Assembly: GCA_963767475.1 (NCBI GenBank)
Contig: CAVYEI010000002.1
Coordinates: 1,364,001 to 1,428,000 of the forward strand
Direction: 5' to 3'
Origin: WHSW01 sp963767475
GTDB lineage: Bacteria > Actinomycetota > Thermoleophilia > Solirubrobacterales > 70-9
DNA: 64,000 bases
Positions 29,951 through 37,700 of this stretch are shown here, in pieces. Position numbers and translations under genes: made by a program. How positions within the stretch are numbered: the stretch's first letter is position 1; the number at the start of each line of letters is the position of its first letter. The notes beneath the pieces were generated by a model. The model made no database searches. It was not told the DNA's origin and was given only the letters and a program-made list of their open reading frames with translations.

Positions 29951-32762
29951 ATGAGCGATTCCTATGGCGCCCGCGACACGCTGACGGTCTCCGGACGCGA
30001 GTACGAGGTCTTCCGTCTCGACTCGCTGCAGGAGAAGTACGACGTCGCCCGGCTGCCTTACTCGCTCAAGGTGCTGCTCGAGAACGCCCTGCGGCTCGAG
30101 GACGGCGACTCGGTCACCGCCAGCGACGTCGAGACGATCGCCTCCTGGGACGCGAAGGCGACGCCCTCGGAGGAGATCCCGTTCCAGCCCGCGCGGGTGC
30201 TGATGCAGGACTTCACCGGGGTGCCGGCGATCGTCGACCTGGCGGCGATGCGCGACGCGATCGAGGAGCTGGGATCGGACCCGTCGCGGATCAACCCGCT
30301 GGTCCCGGTCGACCTGGTGATCGACCACTCGGTCCAGGTCGACGCCTTCGGCAACGCCCGCGCCTTCGACATCAACGCCGACCGCGACTACGAGCGAAAC
30401 CGCGAGCGCTACGCCTTCCTGCGCTGGGGCCAGCAGGCGTTCGCCAACTTCCGCGTCGTCCCCCCGGCGACCGGGATCTGCCACCAGGTCAACCTCGAGT
30501 ACCTGAGCCAGGTCGTCTTCAGCCGCGAACGCGACGGCATCACCCAGGCCTACCCCGACACCCTCGTCGGCACCGACTCGCACACGACGATGGTCAACGG
30601 CCTCGGGGTGCTCGGCTGGGGCGTCGGCGGGATCGAGGCCGAGGCGGCGATGCTGGGGCAGCCGATCTCGATGCTGCTGCCACAGGTGGTGGGCTTCAAG
30701 CTCGACGGTGAGCTTCCCGAGGGGGCGACCGCAACCGACCTCGTGCTCACCGTCACCGAGATGCTGCGCGAGCGCGGCGTGGTCTCGAAGTTCGTCGAGT
30801 TCTTCGGCCCCGGACTCCACACCCTGGGGCTGGCCGACCGGGCGACGATCGGCAACATGTCGCCTGAGTTCGGGTCGACCTGCGCGATCTTCCCGGTCGA
30901 CGCCGAGACGCTTCGCTACCTCGAGTTCACCGGGCGCCCGACCGAGATCATCGAGCTCGTCGACGCCTACGCCCGCGAGCAGGGGATGTTCCACGACGAG
31001 AGCTCCGAGGACCCGACCTTCTCCGAGCAGCTCGACCTCGATCTATCCAGCGTGCAGCCGTCGATCGCGGGCCCGAAGCGCCCCCAGGACCGGATCGCGC
31101 TGGCGAACGCGAAGCCGGCCTTCATCGAGTCGCTGGCCGAGTTCGATCCGGACGCCGCGCGGGCGCTCGGCAACAGCCGCGACGCGGCGATCGAGGAGTC
31201 GTTCCCGGCCTCGGACTCGCCCGCCGAGGACCACGATGGCGAGGCCGGCAAGCCGCACGCGCTCACCGGGTCTTCGAGCGGCGAGGCCCTTGCGGCGATC
31301 GCCGAGCGCGAGGCGAGCCCGGTGATGGTCAAGCTCGAGGACGGTGAGGAGGTGGAGCTCGACCACGGCCGCGTCGTGATCGCCGCGATCACCAGCTGCA
31401 CCAACACCTCCAACCCCTCGGTGATGATCGGCGCCGGCCTGCTGGCGAAGAAGGCGGTCGAGAAGGGTCTCAAGCGCAAGCCGTGGGTGAAGACCTCGCT
31501 GGCGCCGGGCTCGACCGTGGTCACCGAGTACCTCGAGCAGGCCGGGCTGGATCGAGTATCTGGACCAGCTCGGCTTCAACCTCGTCGGCTATGGCTGCAC
31601 CACATGCATCGGCAACTCCGGCCCGCTGCCGGAGGAGATCTCCGCGGCGGTCGATGAGAACGACCTCGTCGTCTGCGCGGTGCTCTCGGGCAACCGGAAT
31701 TTCGAGGGCCGGATCAACCAGGACGTGCGCAACAACTACCTCGCCTCGCCGCCGCTCTGTGTCGCCTACGCGCTCGCCGGGCGCATGGACGTCGACCTGC
31801 TCAACGACCCGCTGGGCGCCGACGCCGACGGCAACCCCGTCCATCTCGCCGACATCTGGCCCACCTCCCAGGAGATCAAGGAGACGGTCGCCGAGGCCGT
31901 GCGCAAGGAGATGTTCGAGCGCAGCTACGCCGACGTGTTCACCGGTGACGATCGCTGGCGCGGGCTCGAGACCCCCGACGGCGACCGTTACACCTGGCCC
32001 GGCTCGACCTACGTGCGCAAGCCGACCTTCTTCGACGGCATGGAGGCCGAGCCGGCGCCGATCGAGCCGATTACCGGCGCCCGCGTGCTCGCGGTGCTCG
32101 GCGACAGCGTCACCACCGACCACATCTCGCCCGCCGGGGCGATCAAGAAGGACAGTCCCGCCGGGCGCTGGCTGATCGAGAACGGAGTCGAGGCGCGTGA
32201 CTTCAACTCCTACGGCTCACGGCGAGGCAATCACGAGGTGATGATCCGCGGCACGTTCGCCAACGTGCGTCTGCGCAACAAGCTGGTCGAGCGCGAGGGC
32301 GGCTTCACCCGCCACTTCCCCGACGGCGAGGAGACGACGATCTACGAGGCGGCGATGGCGTACGCCGACGAGGGCGTGCCGCTGGTGGTGCTCGCGGGCA
32401 AGGAGTACGGCTCCGGCTCCTCGCGCGACTGGGCCGCCAAGGGCACCGCGCTGCTCGGCGTCCGCGCCGTGCTGGCGGAGAGCTTCGAGCGCATCCACCG
32501 CTCCAACCTGATCGGGATGGGGGTGTTGCCGCTGCAGCTGCCCGACGGCGAGACCGCCCAGTCGCTCGGTCTCGACGGCGAGGAGACGATCGATATCGGC
32601 GACCTCGCCGACGGCGAAGCGAAGTCGGTCACGGTGACAGCCTCGCGTGAGGGCTCGGAGCCGATCGAGTTCGACGCGTCCGTGCGCCTCGACACCCCGA
32701 ACGAGGTCCGCTACTTCCAGAACGGCGGCATCCTGCACCGCGTGCTCCGGGACCTGCGCTAG
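29951..32762 (+). CDS. acnA: aconitate hydratase A, interrupted by a +1 frameshift near 31550
   Basis: The reading from ATG 29951 gives a normal AcnA N-terminus ('GTDSHTTMVNGLGVLGWGVG'; first cluster cysteine in 'ITSCTNTSNPSVM'). At 31549-31550 an extra G in 'CTGGATC' shifts the frame: before it 'TEYLEQAGL', after it (frame of 31551) 'IEYLDQLGFNLVGYGCTTC', where the other cluster cysteines lie, and on to 'YGSGSSRDWAAKGT'. Removing one base restores a ~936-aa protein of standard length. All motifs are otherwise intact on both sides. An actinobacterial acidic insert with 'FPASDSPAEDHDG' is present near residue 420. A sequencing error is the simplest explanation, as this is a TCA-cycle enzyme catalysing citrate to isocitrate. 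Confidence 0.93.
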
Positions 32763-32801
32763 GGGCGTGATCAAAGGCTTGAACGTCAGGCCGATAGAGG
32801 G

Positions 32802-32831
32802 TTGACACCCGGTTGCGCGATGAGTCATGAT
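32802..32831 (+). promoter_or_regulatory. promoter of the structured RNA
   Basis: TTGACA (32802-32807) is a perfect -35 box; 18 bp later CATGAT (32826-32831), or TCATGA at 17 bp, can serve as -10. The predicted start is near 32837, with no ribosome-binding site or credible ORF downstream. Confidence 0.55.
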
Positions 32832-32836
32832 GGGCT

Positions 32837-33018
32837 CGTCCCGGCGGGAGGGAGCTCATTTCAAATACTCGTCCCCGGCCAGTCCCGCCTCCGGGGGCGA
32901 TCGCGTCGGCATCCCTCCCTGGCTACCGACGCGCAGGCGGTGGCGAGGGCCGTGTGGACCCCCTGCCTCCCGCGGCCCCGCCCCGCCACCTAGACCGCCC
33001 CGTAACGGGCGGTCTTTG
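32837..33018 (+). ncRNA. structured small RNA, 6S-like
   Basis: About 180 nt between a consensus -35 promoter and an intrinsic terminator, in a 405-bp gap without genes. The ends pair: GCGGGAGG (32844-32851) with CCTCCCGC (32966-32973), extended by CC/GG across a bulged G. An apical hairpin, CGCGTCGG (32902-32909) with CCGACGCG (32926-32933), has a 16-nt loop. This leaves two long single-stranded sides in the middle, as in the 6S RNA rod with a central bubble. GGCCAGTCCC at 32877-32886 also occurs in E. coli 6S RNA. It is not tmRNA, RNase P or SRP RNA by their conserved blocks. The 6S assignment is tentative; that it is a transcribed RNA is much firmer. Confidence 0.6.
32992..33017 (+). terminator. 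intrinsic terminator of the structured RNA
   Basis: GACCGCCC (32993-33000), loop CGTAAC, GGGCGGTC (33007-33014), then TTTG. The A before the stem can pair with the first T after it. A near-perfect rho-independent terminator. Confidence 0.75.
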
Positions 33019-33116
33019 TGGCTGTGGCACCCGGCACATTTGCGGTTCCCGTTTTCCGCTGCGCTCGGCGGGGTATTCGTGCGGGGCAAGGGGTTATGTA
33101 AGGGGGCCCTTTTGAC

Positions 33117-33163
33117 ATGGGGCGGGCCGCGTGACCCCCTTCGCGGTCCCGCCCCATCTTTTT
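33117..33163 (+). terminator. very strong intrinsic terminator
   Basis: ATGGGGCGGG (33117-33126) pairs with CCCGCCCCAT (33148-33157) and, inside, CCGCG (33127-33131) with CGCGG (33142-33146); CTTTTT follows. It points in the + direction. The ~100 bp between it and the previous terminator (33019-33116) has no ORF or convincing promoter. It may be a backstop for aconitase/small-RNA transcription or end a second small RNA, and it faces the convergent DUF3817 gene. Confidence 0.75.
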
Positions 33164-33167
33164 CCGA

Positions 33168-33509
33168 CTAGGCCGGTCGCGCCTGCTTACGCTCGATGTG
33201 GCGGATCGCGATCACACTGCCGACCGGCCCCACCGGTGTCAGGGTCGCCGCCAGCAGCGTGTACGGGGCCTCGTGGCGCAGGATCGCCGCCCAGATCAGC
33301 AGCGCCAGGGCGACGAAGCCGAGACCGTGGGCGAGGCCGAGAATCGAGGTCGGCCCCTCGAGCCCCGGGGCCAGCCAGACGACGAGCAGGGCGCCGAACA
33401 GCGCCAGCTCGAGGTAGGACGCCACTTTCACCCAGCCGAACATCGGCCCGGGGACGGGGACCCGCAGTACGGCCGGCTCCTCGGCGACGGCCGGCTCCTC
33501 GGCGCTCAT
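33168..33509 (-). CDS. DUF3817 small membrane protein
   Basis: A 113-aa protein with an Ala/Glu-rich N-terminus and three to four transmembrane helices. The pattern 'WVKVASYLELALFGALLVVW', then 'GLAHGLGFVALALLIW', 'ILRHEAPYTLLAATLTPVGP' and 'RHIERK' at the end is that of the DUF3817 family, whose function is not established. ATG 33509 is preferred because TACGCT (33521-33516) lies 6 nt upstream (leaderless). The two strong terminators on the opposite strand separate it from the aconitase/RNA unit. Confidence 0.8.
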   Translation of the reverse strand: MSAEEPAVAEEPAVLRVPVPGPMFGWVKVASYLELALFGALLVVWLAPGLEGPTSILGLAHGLGFVALALLIWAAILRHEAPYTLLAATLTPVGPVGSVIAIRHIERKQARPA

Positions 33510-33541
33510 CGCCCGAGCGTACAAGCGCGGATCGCGAGGCT

Positions 33542-33555
33542 TGGACCTGGGTCCA
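33542..33555. promoter_or_regulatory. short palindrome upstream of the small zinc-ribbon gene
   Basis: TGGACCTGGGTCCA has perfect 6-bp arms around TG. It lies between the divergent genes at 33509 and 33591 and could be an operator; there is no other support. Confidence 0.3.
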
Positions 33556-33590
33556 TGGGAAGTCGTGCGCCCGGTGGTGAACATGTGCCC

Positions 33591-33812
33591 ATGATCGATA
33601 CCAGGACACCGTTTACACCGACAGGGCGCTCACTTCGCGACCCGGCGGTCGTCGCCCGCGAGGCGCGGCGTCTGGTCGGACTCGAGCGCCACTACCACTG
33701 CGAATGCTGCGGCGCCGACCGCCGCTCCTGGACACGGATGTCCTCCTGCCCGGACTGCGGCGAGGCTTACATCGCCGCCGTCATCCACCGGGCGGCGATT
33801 GCCGGGGCCTAG
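33591..33812 (+). CDS. small zinc-ribbon-like protein
   Basis: A 73-aa hypothetical. Two Cys pairs, 'CECCGAD' and 'SSCPDCGEAY', separated by about 14 residues, form a plausible zinc ribbon; the N-terminal half is basic and helical ('DPAVVAREARRLVGLERHYH'). ATG 33591 is the first start that keeps this domain. It overlaps the convergent AbiEi/DUF559-like gene by 32 bp. Coding bias and the Cys pattern support it, but the gene is short and unrecognised. Confidence 0.5.
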   Translation: MIDTRTPFTPTGRSLRDPAVVAREARRLVGLERHYHCECCGADRRSWTRMSSCPDCGEAYIAAVIHRAAIAGA

Positions 33813-34722
33813 GCCGCTCCAGAGCGCGGCGGATTCGTTCGACGGTCGCGGGGCGCTCGTCGCCGACCTGTGCCGCGGAGACGCGGAGAAGCCTGATCCC
33901 CATGTCCTCGAGCTCGGCACCCTTCCGCCGGTCGCGCTCGAACGCCCACGGTGAGGAGTGCGTGGAGTAGGCGTCGACCTCGACGGCGAGGCCCGGGTCG
34001 GGCCAGTAGAAGTCGATCTCCCAGTGTCCGACGCGGAAGTTGACCTCGGGCTCCGGGACGCAAGCTGCTCGCAGCGCCGTGAGCAGCCGTCGCTCGGGCG
34101 TCGAACGGGTGCGCTTGGGCTCTCCCTCGAGCAGGGCCCGTAGCCGAGCCGTGCCGCGACGGCCACCAGCGTGGTCGATCGCCTTCAGCAACTGGCCGCG
34201 GCTGGTGAGGCGAAGGGCGAACGCCTCGGCGACCGCCGCTTCGAGCCGGGCAGGGTCGCAGCACCCGGCGAGATCGATCAGCGTGCGAGGAACGGCTGTC
34301 ACCGGGATGCTCTCGCGCTCGCGCAGCTCGTGCTGGGCGAGGGTCGATCGGTGGACCCGAACGCCCGAATGCGAGCCGGGTCGCCGCCCCGCGACTGTGA
34401 CGTCAACCGGGCCGGGTTGGGCTGGGTAGGGCAGGATCTTGTAGAGATACGCGGCGGAGTGGTGACTGAGAGCCGCGTTCGGGGCGTAGGCGAGACCGGC
34501 CGCCATCTCATCAGCGTGCGGCGGAGCCACGGGACCGACGAGGTATACACCGGGAAAAAGGGGCCGCAGCCTTCCCCGGGCCACCCAGCCGTCAATCTGG
34601 CCCGCGGTAATTCCGAACTCCAACAGCTGCCACCGCGCGACCACCCCATGCTGGCGCCGCGCCAACGTTCCGATTCTCCGCCGAATGTCGTCTCGCCTCC
34701 GTATACGAAGGCAATGCGCCAC
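33781..34722 (-). CDS. AbiEi-antitoxin-like plus DUF559 (VSR-like nuclease) domain protein
   Basis: A 313-aa protein. The N-terminal ~60 residues ('GTLARRQHGVVARWQLLEFG', then 'GRLRPLFPGVYLVG') match the winged-helix of AbiEi-type type IV antitoxins. The C-terminal ~110 residues look like the DUF559 PD-(D/E)XK fold: 'HWEIDFYWPDPGLAVEVDAY', then 'HSSPWAFERDRRKGAELEDM' and 'GIRLLRVSAAQV'. Many actinobacteria carry numerous such proteins singly, without a recognised toxin gene. GTG 34722 is the likely start. An unlinked accessory gene, possibly in self/nonself DNA functions; the role is not established. Confidence 0.8.
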   Translation of the reverse strand: MAHCLRIRRRDDIRRRIGTLARRQHGVVARWQLLEFGITAGQIDGWVARGRLRPLFPGVYLVGPVAPPHADEMAAGLAYAPNAALSHHSAAYLYKILPYPAQPGPVDVTVAGRRPGSHSGVRVHRSTLAQHELRERESIPVTAVPRTLIDLAGCCDPARLEAAVAEAFALRLTSRGQLLKAIDHAGGRRGTARLRALLEGEPKRTRSTPERRLLTALRAACVPEPEVNFRVGHWEIDFYWPDPGLAVEVDAYSTHSSPWAFERDRRKGAELEDMGIRLLRVSAAQVGDERPATVERIRRALERPRPRQSPPGG

Positions 34723-34784
34723 TCGGCTGAAATTCGCCCCCGTTCCCCCCTTACCCAGCCCGTTGTTGTTGTTCGGGAGCCGGT

Positions 34785-37700
34785 CTAGCCCTCGAGCGCG
34801 GTGAGCACGATTCGCTCCTGCTCGAGCCGGTGGGCTCCGGGGTAGCCCTCGCTCGGGCTCGAACGCTGCGGGCGGCCGACGTACATGTGCTCGACGCCCT
34901 CTGGCAGCAGCTCGGGCAGGCGCCTCGCCATCACGCTCCAGGCGCCCATGTTCTTCGGCTCCTCCTGAACCCAGACGACCTTCTTCAGGTTCGGGTAGGA
35001 GGCGATCAGCGTCTCGAGCTCGTTGCGGGCGAAGGGGTAGAGGAGCTCGACCCGGGCGACCGCGACCGAGTCCGCGGACTCGCGGCGCTCGTGCTGGTCG
35101 ATGTCGTAGAAGATCTTGCCGCTGCAGAGGACGAGGCGATCGACCTGCTCGCGGCGCTCGGCCGTTCGCCGATCGTCGAGGACGAACTGGAACGCGCCGT
35201 GGGTGAGCTCCTCGAGCGTCGAGGCTGCGCCCTTGAGGCGCAGCAGGCCCTTGGGCGTGAACACGACCAGCGGCCGGGGCTTCGCAATCCGGGCCTGGCG
35301 GCGCAGGAGATGGAAGTACTGGGCGGCCGTGGTCGGGTTGGCGAGCCGGATGTTGCCCTCCGAGCCGAGCTGGATGAAGCGCTCGATCCGGGCGCTCGAG
35401 TGCTCGGGGCCGGCGCCCTCGTAGCCGTGCGGGAGCAGCAGGGTCAGTCGCGTCGTCTGGCCCCACTTCGACTCGCCGGCGACGATGAAGCTGTCGATGA
35501 TCACCTGCGCCGAGTTGGCGAAGTCGCCGAACTGCGCCTCCCAGAGGATCAGCGACTCGGGCGAGGCGGCCGAGTACCCGTACTCGAAGCCGAGGCAGGC
35601 GGCCTCCGAGAGCGGGCTGTTGTGGAGCTCGAACGGCGCCAGCGCCCCGGTCAGGTTCTGAATCGGCACGTAGCGCAGGCCGGTGTTCTCGTCGTGGAGG
35701 GCGAGGTGGCGATGCGAGAACGTCCCCCGCTCGGTGTCCTGGCCGGTGAGCCGGATGTGCGTGCCCTCGGTCAGCAGCGAGGCGAAGGCGAGCGCCTCGG
35801 CGTGCCCGTACTCGATCTCGCCCGCATCGATCTTCTCCATCCGCCCGAGCAGCGGCTTGCGCAGCTTGCGGTGGATGGTGAAGCTGTCGGGGACGCGCAA
35901 CAGCTCCTCGTTCAGCGTCCGCAGGCGCTTCTCCGAGACCGCGGTCTCGACCTCGGGGCTCTTCGTCCGGTCGAGCTCGCCGGTGCCGAGCGCGGTCGAG
36001 CTCGGGTCCTCGTACTCGCCCGCTTCCATCTTCGAGCGCAGCTCCTTGAGGATCCCCTGCAAGAGCGCGAGCCGCTCCTTGGAGTCCTCGGCGACGTCAT
36101 CGGCGCTGACCACGCCCTCGGCGATCAGCTGCTCGGCGTAGATCTCGGAGACGGGCGGGTGCTCCTTGATCTGAGCCGCCATCTTCGGCTGCGTGTAGGC
36201 GGGCTCGTCGGTCTCGTTGTGGCCGAAGCGGCGATAACCGATCAGGTCGATGACCACGTCGCGGCCCCACTGCTCGCGGTAGGCCATCGCCAGGCGGGCG
36301 GCGGCGATGCAGGCCTCGACGTCGTCGGCGTTGACGTGGATGATCGGGCAGTTGAAGCCCTTCGCCATGTCGCCGGCGTACGGGGTCGAGCGGTCCTCCA
36401 TCGGATCGGTGGTGAAGCCGACCTGGTTGTCGGTGATCAGGTGGATCGTGCCCCCGGTGGAGTAGCCGGCGAGCGACTGCAGGTTCAGGGTCTCCGCGAC
36501 AACGCCCTGGCCGGGGAAGGCGGCGTCGCCGTGCAACAGCACCGGGACCGCGACGTGCGGGCTGTGATGAAGCTTCGGGCCCGAATGCTCGGTCTGCGCC
36601 GCGCGGGCGCCGCCGGTGACCACCGGGTCGACGAACTCGAGGTGGCTCGGGTTCGGGTACAGCCGCACCTTCACCTGCTCGTCGTCGCGGGTGGTGAACA
36701 GCCCCTCGGCGCCGTGGTGGTACTTGACGTCGCCGGTCCCGGAGTGCGGCATCGCCGTGATCGCCTTCACCCGGTCGAGCGCCTTGGCGCCCTCGAACTC
36801 GGCCAGGATCGATTCGACCGAGCGGCCGAGGTTGTGGGCGAGCACGCTGAGGCGGCCGCGGTGGGCCATCCCGATCACGACCTCGTCGGCGCCGTTCTGG
36901 CGCGCCAGGGTGGCGATCTCGTCGAGCATCGGCACGGTCACGTCGAGGCCCTCGATCGAGAACATCTTCTGGCCCAGGTAGGCCTTCTGCAGGAAGCGCT
37001 CGAACTGGAACACCTCGAGCAAGCGCGAGAGCAGCGCCCGCTTTTCGTCGGGGGCCAGCGGCGCGCGGTGCCAGCCGGTCTCGATCATCTCGCGCAGCCA
37101 CATCCGCTGCTGGTGGGAGGCCAGATGCTCGATCTGGTAGGCGATCGTCGAGCAGTAGGCGTCGCGCATACGCGGCAGCGCGTCGAGCAGATTCTCGCCC
37201 TCGACCCCGATCCGCAGGATCTCCGCCGGGATCCGCGCCATCAGCTCCGGGGTCAGGTTGAGGTTCTCCGGCTCGAGCGCCGGATCGCCCTTCGGCTGGC
37301 CGCCGAGCGGGTTCACGTTGGCCGCCAGGTGGCCGTGGGTGCGGTAGGCCTTCAGCAGCGAGGTAGCCGCCTGCACCGCCTGCAGCAGATCCCGATCGGG
37401 CTCGGCGCCGACGACCGCGCTTGGCGCCGAGGGACCGCCGGTCGCCGACAGCGGCGGCGCCGAGGCCGAGGCGGGGTGCGCCTGGGTGACGAGGTTGACG
37501 GGGATCTTGAGCGCGTCGGCGACCGCCTCGTAGAACCCGTCCTCGCCCTGGAGCAACTGGTCGATGCGGCGCAGGAAGGAGCCCGACTCGGCGCCCTGGA
37601 TGATCCGGTGGTCGTAGGTGGACGTCATCGTCATCACCTTCGACACGCCCAGCGACTTGATCTTCTCCGCCGGGGCGTGCGCCCACTCGACCGGGTAGGC

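Noticed and set aside
32802..32993. Short ORFs across the RNA gene
   Set aside because: They start inside the -35 box or lack a ribosome-binding site, and their Arg/Pro-rich translations show no conservation signal. The promoter, stems and terminator explain the region better.
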